NCBI RefSeq assembly: GCF_030056795.1 | Contig: NZ_JASHKQ010000001.1 | Span: 1,054,001 to 1,118,000, forward strand | Source: Rhodococcus sp. IEGM 1381 | Lineage (GTDB): Bacteria; Actinomycetota; Actinomycetes; Mycobacteriales; Mycobacteriaceae | Length of the DNA stretch: 64,000 bases | Reading direction: 5' to 3' | In this document: piece by piece, positions 1-9,081 of the stretch | Layout: the number at the start of each line of letters is the position of its first letter | Position numbering within the stretch: position 1 is the stretch's first letter | Notes under the pieces: generated by a model | Told to the model about the DNA's origin: nothing | The model's input: only the letters and a program-made list of their open reading frames with translations | Databases searched by the model: none | Translations under genes and position numbers: made by a program

Positions 1-1
1 G

Positions 2-589
2 CGAGCGGTGGAGTCCGATCTGGGGCTCACCCCGACGGTCGCCCAGTCGAATGTGGAGGACGCGTCGCTCGACATCGGGGCACCGTCCCGGCGTCGCGGT
101 CTCGAGGACGCCATCATGATCGTGGTCGGGGCGTCGGCAGGGGTCGGGCTCGGACGCCTGGTGGTCTCCCCGATGGCGCTCGTGCAGGCATGGGCGGTGG
201 CCAACACCGTGATCACCCTCGTTCTCGGCGGGGCGCTCGCGTGGTGGTTGACGCGGTCGCGGGCACTGGTGGCCGATCGGGCACACATGCGGAGCTGGAC
301 GCAGGAATGCCTGGCCCGGGTGAAGTCCGCGGTGGAGCAGCGGCTGCTCTCCCGCATTCTCGAAGCCGAGTCCGCTCTCGCGGCCGCAGTCGCGGTCGCG
401 GACCGGGAGGCCGCGGTCCGCATCGACGTCGCGCTTGCCGAGGTGGACGGCGAACTGCGCAGGCTTGCCGACCACCGATCGGCGCTGCTGTCGGCGTGCG
501 ATCGCGATCTCTCTGCACTCGAACGGGGGCTGGAGCGATTCCGCGGCCCGGTGGAACCGTTCGATGCGTCCGTGCGTCGGAGTCAGTAG
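2..589 (+). CDS. Membrane protein with C-terminal coiled coil, probably 5'-truncated
   Basis: The frame is open to the left edge, so this is probably the C-terminal part of a longer protein; the only start visible is a GTG at position 8, giving 193 residues. From that start, residues about 37-80 hold two hydrophobic segments separated by a short turn, a hairpin membrane anchor. Residues about 95-180 are Ala-, Glu- and Arg-rich with heptad-like spacing and look like a coiled coil. There is no catalytic motif in the visible part. The gene ends 33 bases before the next small gene and lies upstream of pckG, the place held by Rv0210 in M. tuberculosis. Function is not recognised. Confidence 0.6.
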   Translation, partial: RAVESDLGLTPTVAQSNVEDASLDIGAPSRRRGLEDAIMIVVGASAGVGLGRLVVSPMALVQAWAVANTVITLVLGGALAWWLTRSRALVADRAHMRSWTQECLARVKSAVEQRLLSRILEAESALAAAVAVADREAAVRIDVALAEVDGELRRLADHRSALLSACDRDLSALERGLERFRGPVEPFDASVRRSQ

Positions 590-622
590 GTGCAGTGTGG
601 GTCGAACAGGTGAGGGGCGTCG

Positions 623-925
623 ATGATCGCGGTGGATGGCTTCGCGGCGGAAGGTTTTCCCACGGATGACGTGGCGCAACACGAGTTCGACGCGGGTTCG
701 CCCGGTGTCTCGGCTGATCTCTTGGATCTCGACGGCGACGGTCACTACGAGACCACCGTGCGGCATACCGGTGCCGGGATCACTGTGGCGACCGACGTCG
801 ACGGGGATGGTGTGACAGACAAGTTCACTGCCTTCGGACGTGACGGGCAATACCGAAGCTGGGAGATTTTTCGAGAAGCGAACGGTATCGGGCGGGGCGA
901 AATGACCGAATCGGGCGAGCTGTAG
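623..925 (+). CDS. Small acidic protein with two DxDGDG loops (DUF6802-like)
   Basis: A 100-residue acidic protein. Two Asp-rich loops, DLDGDGHYET (about 33-42) and DVDGDGVTDK (about 58-67), resemble calcium-binding EF-hand or dockerin-type loops, each followed by a short beta-strand-like segment. This two-loop pattern is seen in small DUF6802-type proteins of Rhodococcus and relatives; the family name is from memory. No signal peptide or membrane segment is visible. The ATG has a purine-rich GAGGGG about 7 bases upstream. It follows the upstream gene at 33 bases, so co-transcription is plausible. Metal binding is inferred from the motif only. Confidence 0.65.
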   Translation: MIAVDGFAAEGFPTDDVAQHEFDAGSPGVSADLLDLDGDGHYETTVRHTGAGITVATDVDGDGVTDKFTAFGRDGQYRSWEIFREANGIGRGEMTESGEL

Positions 926-1234
926 CGCGAAAGAACGGACCAGGCATCGCCCCTGCTCGAGGGCTTCTTGCGCGGATCTTTCCCAATCTGAATCGGTCTT
1001 GTGACCAATCGGACAACACCCTGTTTCTGGATTCACGTCGCTCGGCGTTAACCTGATGAACAGGACATCCGGCGCTCGGTCCTCGGGTTGCCGTACCCAG
1101 TAACATGGTGTACTGCAGCTCGGACGGCCGAGCAGCGCCCCGCCGAGAGGGGAAAACCGAGATCTACTCGTGCGTGCTTGCCCACAGCGATCGTGCGAAT
1201 TCTTCCCGGTTCCGGCTAACCCCAGGAGAGTTAG
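926..1234 (+). other. Intergenic region upstream of pckG
   Basis: This 309-base stretch holds no convincing gene: short frames here lack ribosome sites and coding character. It must carry the pckG promoter and leader. A TAACAT hexamer at 1101-1106 could be a -10 box but has no good -35 partner. The pckG Shine-Dalgarno AGGAGAG sits at about 1224-1230. No riboswitch or clear hairpin was recognised. Confidence 0.5.
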
Positions 1235-3064
1235 ATGACCTCAGCGACCATTCCCGGTTTGAGCGGCACCGACAGCGTGCCGACTCGACACAAAGAACTG
1301 CTTGCCTGGGTTGCTCAGGTAGCCGAACTGACCGAACCGGACTCCGTGGTGTTCGCTGACGGATCCGACGCCGAATGGGAGCGCCTGACCGGCAAGCTGG
1401 TCGAGGCCGGCACCTTCACTCGTCTCAACGACAAGAAGAAGCCCAACTCCTTCCTCGGCAACTCCGACCCCTCGGATGTCGCTCGGGTCGAGTCGCGTAC
1501 GTACATCTGTTCCAAGGAAGAGATCGACGCCGGTCCCACCAACAACTGGATGGACCCCGCCGAGATGCGGACGCTGATGACCGAGCTGTACCGCGGCTGC
1601 ATGCGCGGACGCACCATGTACGTGGTCCCGTTCTGCATGGGACCGCTCGATGCGGCCGACCCCAAGCTGGGCGTCGAGCTCACCGACTCCGAGTACGTCG
1701 TGGTGTCCATGCGCGTGATGACCCGCATGGGCCAGGCTGCGCTCGACAAGATCGGCGACGACGGCTTCTACGTCAAGGCACTGCACTCGCTCGGCGCTCC
1801 GCTGGCCGAGGGTCAGGCCGATGTGCCGTGGCCGTGCAACGACACCAAATACATCACCCAATTCCCCGAGGACCGCGAGATCTGGAGCTACGGATCCGGT
1901 TACGGCGGCAATGCACTGCTGGGCAAGAAGTGCTACTCGCTGCGTATCGCCTCGGCGATGGCTCACGACGAGGGCTGGCTCGCCGAGCACATGTTGATCC
2001 TCAAGCTGATCTCGCCCGAGGACAAGGCGTACTACATCGCGGCAGCATTCCCGTCCGCATGCGGCAAGACCAACCTCGCCATGATTCAGCCGACCATTCC
2101 GGGCTGGCGCGCCGAGACCATCGGCGACGACATTGCGTGGATGCGCTTCGGTGAGGATGGTCGTCTCTACGCCGTCAACCCCGAATTCGGTTTCTTCGGC
2201 GTCGCGCCCGGCACCAACTGGGACTCGAACCCGAATGCGATGAAGACCATCGATCAGGGCAATTCGGTGTTCACCAACGTCGGCCTGACCGATGACGGCG
2301 ACGTGTGGTGGGAAGGGCTCGAAGGCAAGCCCGAGCACCTCATCGACTGGAAGGGCAACGACTGGACGCCCGAGTCCGGAACCGATGCCGCACACCCCAA
2401 TTCGCGTTACTGCGTGCCGATGGCCCAGTGCCCGTCCATGGCTCCCGAGTGGGACGATCCCCAGGGCGTGCCGATCTCGGCAATCCTGTTCGGCGGACGT
2501 CGCAAGACCACCGTTCCGCTGGTGACCGAGGCCCGCGACTGGCAGCACGGCGTGTTCATGGGAGCCACAGTCGGCTCCGAGCAGACCGCTGCCGCCGAGG
2601 GCACCGTCGGTACCGTCCGACGCGACCCGATGGCGATGCTGCCGTTCCTCGGCTACAACGTGGGCGACTACTTCCAGCACTGGATCGACCTCGGCAAGAA
2701 CGCCGACGAGTCCAAGCTGCCGAAGGTGTTCTACGTCAACTGGTTCCGCCGCGGCGACGACAAGCGCTTCCTGTGGCCCGGATTCGGTGAGAACTCGCGC
2801 GTGCTCAAGTGGATCGTCGAGCGCATCGAGCACAAGGCAGCCGGCGTCGAGACACCGATCGGCGTGGTCCCCACCGCCGAGGCACTCGACATCGACGGTC
2901 TCGACACCACCGTCGAGGACGTGGCCGAGGCGCTCGCGGTGAACACCGACGAGTGGAAAGCCGAAATCCCGCTGATCCAGGAGTGGTTCGACTTCGTCGG
3001 CGAGAAACTGCCCACCGGAATTCAGGACGAATTCGACGCCCTCAAGCAGCGTTTGGGCGCGTAG
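1235..3064 (+). CDS. pckG: Phosphoenolpyruvate carboxykinase (GTP)
   Basis: Converts oxaloacetate and GTP to phosphoenolpyruvate, GDP and CO2, the first committed step of gluconeogenesis from fatty acids and C4 acids, in the cytoplasm. The product is 609 residues, the usual length for the GTP-dependent class. The P-loop [11 protein letters not shown] with the reactive Cys near residue 276 is intact, followed by the metal/nucleotide segment [10 protein letters not shown] and [14 protein letters not shown]. The ATG is preceded by a strong AGGAGAG. A perfect-looking terminator follows 14 bases after the stop, so the gene is probably monocistronic. The same gene holds this place (Rv0211) in M. 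tuberculosis. The long frame on the opposite strand is a codon-bias shadow. Confidence 0.98.
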   Translation: MTSATIPGLSGTDSVPTRHKELLAWVAQVAELTEPDSVVFADGSDAEWERLTGKLVEAGTFTRLNDKKKPNSFLGNSDPSDVARVESRTYICSKEEIDAGPTNNWMDPAEMRTLMTELYRGCMRGRTMYVVPFCMGPLDAADPKLGVELTDSEYVVVSMRVMTRMGQAALDKIGDDGFYVKALHSLGAPLAEGQADVPWPCNDTKYITQFPEDREIWSYGSGYGGNALLGKKCYSLRIASAMAHDEGWLAEHMLILKLISPEDKAYYIAAAFPSACGKTNLAMIQPTIPGWRAETIGDDIAWMRFGEDGRLYAVNPEFGFFGVAPGTNWDSNPNAMKTIDQGNSVFTNVGLTDDGDVWWEGLEGKPEHLIDWKGNDWTPESGTDAAHPNSRYCVPMAQCPSMAPEWDDPQGVPISAILFGGRRKTTVPLVTEARDWQHGVFMGATVGSEQTAAAEGTVGTVRRDPMAMLPFLGYNVGDYFQHWIDLGKNADESKLPKVFYVNWFRRGDDKRFLWPGFGENSRVLKWIVERIEHKAAGVETPIGVVPTAEALDIDGLDTTVEDVAEALAVNTDEWKAEIPLIQEWFDFVGEKLPTGIQDEFDALKQRLGA

Positions 3065-3077
3065 TATTCACGACACG

Positions 3078-3109
3078 GAACGGGGCTCACCGAGGGGTGG
3101 GCCCCGTTC
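3078..3109 (+). terminator. Rho-independent-type terminator of pckG
   Basis: A 14-bp stem (3078-3091 with 3096-3109, one G-T pair) closes a 4-base GAGG loop just after pckG. There is no long T tract, which is common for GC-rich actinobacterial terminators. It sits between convergent genes and could serve both. Confidence 0.8.
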
Positions 3110-3121
3110 TGGCTGTGTGGG

Positions 3122-4003
3122 TCAGGCAGTGAGCGCGGCTGCCCCGGCCAGAGTTCCGAGGCCACCCAACGCAGCCGGCACCACCTGCAGGCCGTCCAGG
3201 AATTTCAACCGGGCGTGCAACCCGATCGACTCGTGGATGGGATCCCACAGCGGCGGGCCGGCCTGAGCGAAACCGCCGCCGATCACCACCATGCGAACGT
3301 CCGTCAGCGCGACGGCCGAGGCAATCGCCTGGCCCAGAGCAACTCCGGCGCGTTGCAGTGCGGTGATGGCGCGCGGTTCACCTGCGGCGGCGTCCGCGGC
3401 CAATTCGACACCAGTGCTGCCCGGCCACCCCTGTTCACGCGCCCATCGAACCGCCGACGGCCCGCTCGACACCGTTTCCACGCACCCGATTCCGCCGCAC
3501 GCGCAGGGCGTCGTCGAACCGGGCACGACGATGTGGCCGATGTGACCGGCATTGCCGCTGGCTCCGGTGACGATCTTTCCGCCCAGCACCAAACCGCCGC
3601 CGATGCCGGTCGACACGACCAGGCTCAGTACGTCGGGCACACCGACGGCGGCACCGAAGCGATACTCACCCAGTGCCGCTGCGCTGCCGTCCATCGCCAG
3701 ACGTATTTCGGCATCGGGAAGCACGGCGGAGATGTGCTCGCCCAAACCGAATCCGTTCTTCCATTCGTCGATGTTGATTGGTGCGACCGATCCGGTCTCG
3801 AGGTTCACCGGCCCGGAGCAGGCGACGCCGATGCGGTCGATGTGCTGTCCAGGAGCGATTTTCCGAAGCAACGAAGCGCATGCCGGCCACACCCCGGATT
3901 CGGGAGTCGGCACGGTCACCGGGTTCTGCGGCCGACCGTCCTCGCCGACGAGTCCCGCTGTCATCTTGGTGCCGCCGATGTCGAGCGCGAGTGCCGTCAT
4001 CAT
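3122..4003 (-). CDS. ROK-family sugar kinase (glucokinase-like)
   Basis: A 293-residue cytoplasmic kinase of the ROK family, which phosphorylates glucose or N-acetylhexosamines with ATP. The N-terminal phosphate loop LALDIGGTKMTAGLV and the central STGIGGGLVLGGK are present. The ROK zinc signature appears as a GH followed by CACGGIGCVE (about 165-180). The catalytic Asp is probably in LAMDGSAAALGE (about residue 104), where the usual ND is MD. Two consecutive ATG codons could start it. It lies 6 bases after the methyltransferase gene on the same strand and is probably co-transcribed with it. The substrate cannot be fixed from sequence; glucokinase is most likely. Confidence 0.85.
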   Translation of the reverse strand: MMTALALDIGGTKMTAGLVGEDGRPQNPVTVPTPESGVWPACASLLRKIAPGQHIDRIGVACSGPVNLETGSVAPINIDEWKNGFGLGEHISAVLPDAEIRLAMDGSAAALGEYRFGAAVGVPDVLSLVVSTGIGGGLVLGGKIVTGASGNAGHIGHIVVPGSTTPCACGGIGCVETVSSGPSAVRWAREQGWPGSTGVELAADAAAGEPRAITALQRAGVALGQAIASAVALTDVRMVVIGGGFAQAGPPLWDPIHESIGLHARLKFLDGLQVVPAALGGLGTLAGAAALTA

Positions 4004-4009
4004 TCCAGG

Positions 4010-4780
4010 TTAATCAGTCGGTTTCAGGACCAGGACCAGGTTGCTGCCGAGGAACTCGCGCAGTATCGGGACGCGCATCATCCACCATGCCCAGCGCGGA
4101 TGGTAGCGCGGAAAAGCAGCCAGTAGCTCTGCGTTGGTAGTGCTTCGCGCCCAACGTAATCCGTCCGACGCGCTGATGTCGAACAGCGATTCGCCGAAGC
4201 GATTCTTCGGTTCGTGTCCGGTGGTGCGGGTGTAGCGGCGGGCCGCGTATTCGCCGCCGAGGTAGTGCCAGGGGCGGGTCTCGTGGCCGCCGAACGGGCC
4301 GAACCAAATGGTGTACGAGAGCACCGTGAGGCCGCCGGGTTTGGTGACACGGAGCATCTCCTCGGCCATGGTCCAGGGCTCGCGCACGTGCTCGGCGACG
4401 TTGGACGAGAAGCAGATATCGACGCTGTCGTTGCGAAAGGGCAGTGCCATGCCGGAGCCGCGCACCGAACCTGGAATCTGCAGTCCCGCTGCATGCATCT
4501 CCGAGGCATCGGGTTCGACGGGCAGGTAGCGCGCGCAACTCGCTCCGAACACCTCGGCGAAATAGCCGGGGCCGCCGCCGACGTCCAACACCGTTGCCGC
4601 CGACATGTCCGTGCCGGTCAGGCCCCGATACAGGTCGCCGATCAGCTCGACGGAATCGCGCGCCAGGGCCCCATAGAAGATGTCCGGAGCGCTCTGCTCG
4701 TGGCCGAAGTCCTTCAGCAGCTCCACCGAGCGGCGCAGTGTCGCGCGAGAGGCGAACAAACGGGTCACGGCGGAAGTCAC
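4010..4780 (-). CDS. Class I SAM-dependent methyltransferase (Rv0224c-like)
   Basis: A 256-residue methyltransferase. The SAM-binding motif I reads TVLDVGGGPGYFAEVFG (about 63-79), with the acidic VEPD of motif II and the post-motif region MLRVTKPGGLTVLS (about 142-155), typical of the Methyltransf_11 fold. Start is a GTG. It is divergent from the glycosyltransferase gene, the same pairing as Rv0224c/Rv0225 in M. tuberculosis, which places it in the cell-envelope glycan block. The acceptor is unknown; a sugar or glycolipid is a reasonable inference from the neighbours. Confidence 0.85.
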   Translation of the reverse strand: MTSAVTRLFASRATLRRSVELLKDFGHEQSAPDIFYGALARDSVELIGDLYRGLTGTDMSAATVLDVGGGPGYFAEVFGASCARYLPVEPDASEMHAAGLQIPGSVRGSGMALPFRNDSVDICFSSNVAEHVREPWTMAEEMLRVTKPGGLTVLSYTIWFGPFGGHETRPWHYLGGEYAARRYTRTTGHEPKNRFGESLFDISASDGLRWARSTTNAELLAAFPRYHPRWAWWMMRVPILREFLGSNLVLVLKPTD

Positions 4781-4850
4781 GAAAACGAACCCTAGCGGTT
4801 ACTGTGGCAGCGGTAATCGACGGCGGTCGAGACGAGCATGCGGAAATTGG

Positions 4851-6110
4851 GTGAAGCGAGCTGTGCGCGAGGTTCTGTTGCTGTGCTGGCGCGATACCGG
4901 GCACCCGCAGGGCGGCGGCAGCGAGCGTTACCTCGAGCAGGTAGGCGCAGGTCTGGCTCGACGCGGCGTACGCGTCACGCTTCGGACGGCGTCGTACCCA
5001 GGAGCTCCGGCCGAGGAGATCGTCGACGGCATCCGCATCAGTCGCGGTGGTGGCCGCCTGTCGGTGTATCCCCGTGCATTGGCCGCCATCGCAGCCGGTC
5101 GGCTCGGTTTCGGCCCGCTCAAGGGCATCGCACCCGACGCGGTGATCGACACCCAGAACGGCATTCCCTTCTTCTCACGTGCCGCGCTCGGCGTTCCCGT
5201 CACGTTGCTGGTGCACCACTGCCATCGCGAGCAATGGCCGGTCGCGGGACCGATGATGGCCAAGCTCGGCTGGTGGCTCGAATCGACGGTGTCTCCCCGA
5301 GTGCACCGTCGCAATCAGTACTTGACGGTGTCGCTGCCGTCAGCGGACGAGCTCATCGCCCTCGGCGTCGACCGCGAGCGCATCGCCGTGGTCCGCAACG
5401 GAGCCGACGAGATCCCGCAGTCGGTGTCGGAGGGGGACGAGAGCACCCGCACCTCGCACCCATCGCTCACTGTGTTGTCCAGGTTGGTTCCGCACAAGCA
5501 GATCGAGGATGCTCTCGACGTCGTCGCGGCGCTGCGCGGCCGGATCCCCGACATCCACCTCGACGTCATCGGTGGCGGCTGGTGGGAGCAGAACCTCCGC
5601 GACTACGTGAGCGAACTGGGGATCGAGCAGTACGTCACTTTCCACGGGCACGTCGACGAGGAGCGCAAGCACGACCTGCTCGGCCGTTCGTGGGTGCACG
5701 TCATGCCCTCGCGCAAGGAGGGTTGGGGCCTTGCGGTCGTCGAAGCCGCTCAGCACGGCGTTCCCACGGTCGGCTATCGCAGCTCCAAAGGGCTCACCGA
5801 TTCCATCATCGACGGTGTGACTGGTGTTCTGGTGGGCGGGCTTTCGGATGGTGAAGAGGACCGGGACGTCTCGGGATTGACTGCCGCCGTCTCCGAGCTG
5901 CTGCAGGACGCCGAAGCCCGCACTCGTTTGGGTGAGAAAGCGCGCGTCCGTGCGGGGGAATTCTCCTGGGAGCAGTGCGCAGAAGGCGTCTACTCTGTAC
6001 TCGACGCAACGACGCGTGGAACGTGGTCGTCAGGTCTTGTCGGAGCGTCTGGCGTTGTGTCGCAAGGTGAATCGGCTGGAGCGTTGAATGCGTCTCAGTC
6101 CTATCGCTAG
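4851..6110 (+). CDS. GT4-family glycosyltransferase (Rv0225-like)
   Basis: A GT-B fold glycosyltransferase of about 419 residues, using a nucleotide-sugar donor on the cytoplasmic face. The N-terminal glycine loop GHPQGGGSERYLEQ fits the acceptor domain. The C-terminal donor domain has SRLVPHKQIEDALD and the E-x7-E motif in SRKEGWGLAVVEAAQHG. I chose the GTG at 4851, with a GGA about 8 bases upstream; another GTG at 4863 is possible, and the frame is open further upstream without coding character. Its 3' end overlaps the convergent membrane-protein gene by 81 bases. The last 30 residues look unconserved. The product is probably a lipid-linked or envelope glycan; the exact sugar is unknown. 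Confidence 0.88.
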   Translation: MKRAVREVLLLCWRDTGHPQGGGSERYLEQVGAGLARRGVRVTLRTASYPGAPAEEIVDGIRISRGGGRLSVYPRALAAIAAGRLGFGPLKGIAPDAVIDTQNGIPFFSRAALGVPVTLLVHHCHREQWPVAGPMMAKLGWWLESTVSPRVHRRNQYLTVSLPSADELIALGVDRERIAVVRNGADEIPQSVSEGDESTRTSHPSLTVLSRLVPHKQIEDALDVVAALRGRIPDIHLDVIGGGWWEQNLRDYVSELGIEQYVTFHGHVDEERKHDLLGRSWVHVMPSRKEGWGLAVVEAAQHGVPTVGYRSSKGLTDSIIDGVTGVLVGGLSDGEEDRDVSGLTAAVSELLQDAEARTRLGEKARVRAGEFSWEQCAEGVYSVLDATTRGTWSSGLVGASGVVSQGESAGALNASQSYR

Positions 6111-7793
6111 TCCCCCGAGAAGCAGCAGTGCCCAGGCCAGGTGGGCGACGACGACTGCCGTGTTCGAGCGGCTCTCGCTGAGTATCGGATCGGGGACCCG
6201 GTAGAGCGTGAGCTGCTCGTCGGAGTACACGGCATCGAGTGGGTTCAGCGTCTGCTCGGAGTTGCCGAGTTCGCCGGGAGTGGGGTGTTCCACCAACACC
6301 CACCCGACGCCGAATTCTGCGAGTGTCTCCGCGGATTCGCCTGCAAGAAGGGCATTCTGGACGTCCGTGGCGCGAGTGCCCTCGCCCCGCACGGTCCCGC
6401 CTGCAACGATGAGCTCGCCGGTCTGCAACACGTCCAGTGGCAGCATGCGCGGCGCAGGATCGAGTACGGGCGCATCGCCGCTGTACGGAAAGCGACGGAA
6501 CATTCCGGCTGGTAGAACCGCGACATCGCCGGTGCTGCCCTGCAACTCGGCTGCGACCGCCTGCCAGGACGCCGGGTACTCCACGGGCCGCATCGAGTTC
6601 CCGACGCCCCAGCCCAGGTCGGGTAGTGCGATCAGCAGGGCCAATATTGCAACGGCGCTGCCGAATCGGGTGCGCTGGACCGCGCTCAGCGCGGTTGGTT
6701 GCACCGGATTCGGTCGACGCCGGGGAGAAAGCGCAGCCGCGGCGGCCAACGCATAGATCGGCATCGCCAACGCGACCCACTTCTGCGAGTCCCGGAGCAG
6801 ACCGGCACCGGGCACCGTCTCGCCCAGCTCTCGGGCGACTGCCAGCCCCGGTCCCGTTGCTGCCAGCGCAGGGGCCGCGATGGCAAGCAACGCAACGACA
6901 GCGAGTCCCAAGATCACCGGATTTCTTCGACGCCTGATGAGCGGCCGCACACCGAACGCGACCACGGTCAGCAGAATCGCGGTGCCCACGAATGCGAAAA
7001 TGCTTGTACGAGAAGCGGGTACAGCATCGGAGTTCCAGACTCCGCCGAGGCCGGCCAGGGAGCCGAGGGTGCCGAGGCCAGGCTCCGCACGAGCCGCGAA
7101 CGCCGCCCATCCGGCCGGATCCGACTGCTCGACGCCACTGCCGGACACGGCTGTCGCCACCAGCCACGGCGCCGACGCCACCACCGCGATCGCCAGGGTG
7201 ATGACCACGCGCAGGCCGCGTCGGGCACCCCCGGGGGCGGCGAGAACGACCACCGCGATAGTGGCGGCAAGCAGTGCGCCGGTGGGGGTGAGGCCGGCGG
7301 CGGCCAAGCAGACGGCAAGGGCCCACCAGGAACGACCCTGTCTGACTGCGAGTGCGGCAACCACGGTCCAGGGGAGGGCTGCGTAGCCGACGAGCAGGCT
7401 CCAATGTCCCTGCAGCAGGCGCTCGGCGACGTACGGGTTCCACATCGCCACGGTCGACGCGACGAGCAGCGCTGGCAGGGGAGCGGTGGGCAGTACCTTC
7501 TGTGCCATTACGGCCGCGCCCCAACCGGCCAGCCACAGCGCCAGCAGCAGGATGATCTTGACGACGAGGCCACCGTCGAACACCGTCGTCAACGCTGCGA
7601 TTGCGGCGTCCTGCGGGACGGCCCGCGCGGCCGCGTCGGCGATTCCCCAGGCGGAGTCGGTGAAGAAGGAACGGGGAGTACTGACGGCGTCGCGCAGCAG
7701 GAGGTAGCCGGGGCCGAGAAGTGGTCCGAGAATGACCAGCGCGAGCACCAGACTGTAGAGCGGTGGCGTCCACCTCGACCTCGACCGCGCCAT
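6030..7793 (-). CDS. Multi-pass membrane protein, Rv0226c-like
   Basis: A protein of about 587 residues. It starts with a basic stretch MARSRSRW followed by a hydrophobic helix, then about ten further hydrophobic helices up to about residue 365. A large, probably extracytoplasmic, domain follows, and a last helix (LAWALLLLGGLAIGL) lies near the C-terminus. This layout resembles GT-C glycosyltransferases and associated envelope-biogenesis proteins, but no defining acidic motif is certain. The ATG at 7793 was preferred over starts at 7820 and 7853, which would run into the divergent gene. Position and topology match Rv0226c. A role in arabinogalactan or lipoglycan assembly is inferred from context. 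Confidence 0.8.
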   Translation of the reverse strand: MARSRSRWTPPLYSLVLALVILGPLLGPGYLLLRDAVSTPRSFFTDSAWGIADAAARAVPQDAAIAALTTVFDGGLVVKIILLLALWLAGWGAAVMAQKVLPTAPLPALLVASTVAMWNPYVAERLLQGHWSLLVGYAALPWTVVAALAVRQGRSWWALAVCLAAAGLTPTGALLAATIAVVVLAAPGGARRGLRVVITLAIAVVASAPWLVATAVSGSGVEQSDPAGWAAFAARAEPGLGTLGSLAGLGGVWNSDAVPASRTSIFAFVGTAILLTVVAFGVRPLIRRRRNPVILGLAVVALLAIAAPALAATGPGLAVARELGETVPGAGLLRDSQKWVALAMPIYALAAAAALSPRRRPNPVQPTALSAVQRTRFGSAVAILALLIALPDLGWGVGNSMRPVEYPASWQAVAAELQGSTGDVAVLPAGMFRRFPYSGDAPVLDPAPRMLPLDVLQTGELIVAGGTVRGEGTRATDVQNALLAGESAETLAEFGVGWVLVEHPTPGELGNSEQTLNPLDAVYSDEQLTLYRVPDPILSESRSNTAVVVAHLAWALLLLGGLAIGLRRIQRSSRFTLRHNARRSDKT

Positions 7794-7818
7794 GATCGGC
7801 ACCCTATACCGTGGGCTC
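7794..7818. promoter_or_regulatory. Very short divergent promoter region
   Basis: Only 25 bases separate two divergent start codons. TATACC (about 7805-7810) on the plus strand lies 8 bases before the flippase ATG. On the minus strand the overlapping TATAGG lies about 10 bases before the membrane-protein ATG. Both transcripts would be leaderless or nearly so. This is inferred from spacing only. Confidence 0.35.
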
Positions 7819-9030
7819 ATGTCTTTCCGCGCCTCGTCCGAGGCAGACCACACGGCGGGCGCCTCTGTCGCCGGGATGGGGATGGTGACGGCCGGTTCGA
7901 TGTTCGCGAACGTTGCGGCGTATCTGCTGCAGGTGCTCGCGAGTCGGATGCTCGGCGTCGAGGGGTACGGCGAGTTCGCGAGTCTGCTTGCCGCACAACT
8001 CGTTCTCGCAGTTCCGGCGTTGGCGTTGCAGTCCGTCGTCGCGCGTGAAGTGGTGCGCGGGCGCAGTTCGCGAGAGTTGCGGACCGTCGGCTATCGGTGT
8101 GCGGCGGTCGTGGGCATGCTGGCGGTGGCGCTCGCTCCCGCACTGTCCGCTGCCCTGGACATCTCGATGGCCGCAACTGTGTCGGCGGTCATCGCTGCGC
8201 CGGTGTTGGTGCTGCTGGCCGCCGAACAGGGGTTGTTGCAGGGGCGGGGGCGCTTCGGGGCTCTGAGCCTCGTGCTGGCTGCAGCCGGTTTCGGCAAGGT
8301 GGCACCCGCAGTGGTGGTGCTTGCACTCGGTGGCGGACCCGGTGCGGTCCTCCTGGCGACGGCTGTCGGAATCGGAGCGGTGGCCATCGGTGCGCGATGG
8401 ACGGCAGGCGTGCCGGTGAACTCGGTGTCGGAAACCAAGGTGACCGTTCTGGCCGTACTGCAGGCATCGCAGGTGCAATTGGTGCTGATCGCGATGTCGG
8501 CGCTGGATCTGGTCCTTGCTCGCACTCTGCTCAGTAGCAACGAAGCCGGGCTGTACGCCGTCGGTGCCGTTGCGTCCAAAGCGGCGTTCTGGTTGCCGCA
8601 GGCCGTGGGGGTGGTGCTGTACCCGAGGATGGCGAACCCTCTGCATTCTGCTGCCGCGGTGCGCTCGGCTCTGGCCGTGGTCGCCGGTCTGGGCACGGTG
8701 CTGGTGATCGGCGGGGCACTGGCGTCGCCGTTACTGCCGTTGGTGGTGGGCGATACGTATTCCGGTGTGCAGAACTATGTCTGGCTGTTCGTGTTGCAGG
8801 GCGCGTGCCTGGCTGTGCTGCAGAGCGCTCTGCTGTGGGCCATCGCAGGCGAGCGCACCCGCATTGCTCTTGTCGCTTGGTTCGCCCTCGCCGCCGAGGT
8901 GTTGCTGCTGCTGATCGTGGCCTCGACGCTGGCGCAGTTCGTCACCGTCGCCGCAGTCACGGCCGCGGTGACAATGGTCGTGGTGTGTGCACTGGTGTTG
9001 TGGGGCAACCGCGTCACGGCATCGTCGTGA
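7819..9030 (+). CDS. Oligosaccharide/lipid flippase-like membrane protein (MOP superfamily)
   Basis: A 403-residue protein with about 12 to 14 hydrophobic helices and small, Gly/Ala/Val-rich loops. The N-terminal helix GMVTAGSMFANVAAYLLQVL and the following SRMLGVEGYGEF resemble Wzx/polysaccharide-biosynthesis flippases of the MOP superfamily. These move lipid-linked saccharides across the membrane. The ATG at 7819 directly follows a possible leaderless promoter. It lies between homologues of Rv0226c and Rv0227c, so it is an extra gene relative to M. tuberculosis. A role in flipping an envelope glycan intermediate is inferred. Confidence 0.8.
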   Translation: MSFRASSEADHTAGASVAGMGMVTAGSMFANVAAYLLQVLASRMLGVEGYGEFASLLAAQLVLAVPALALQSVVAREVVRGRSSRELRTVGYRCAAVVGMLAVALAPALSAALDISMAATVSAVIAAPVLVLLAAEQGLLQGRGRFGALSLVLAAAGFGKVAPAVVVLALGGGPGAVLLATAVGIGAVAIGARWTAGVPVNSVSETKVTVLAVLQASQVQLVLIAMSALDLVLARTLLSSNEAGLYAVGAVASKAAFWLPQAVGVVLYPRMANPLHSAAAVRSALAVVAGLGTVLVIGGALASPLLPLVVGDTYSGVQNYVWLFVLQGACLAVLQSALLWAIAGERTRIALVAWFALAAEVLLLLIVASTLAQFVTVAAVTAAVTMVVVCALVLWGNRVTASS

Positions 9031-9081
9031 CATCACCGCTGCCACCCGATGATGTCGACTGCCGGTCGTGTCGGTGATCGG

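Noticed and set aside
1241-2833. A 530-codon open frame on the minus strand opposite pckG
   Set aside because: It mirrors pckG exactly, has His/Val-rich shadow composition typical of antisense frames in GC-rich genes, and has no ribosome site or family motif.
5806-7773. A 655-codon minus-strand frame overlapping the Rv0226c-like gene
   Set aside because: Arg/Pro-rich frame-shifted shadow of the real membrane protein, with no hydrophobic helices and no known domain.
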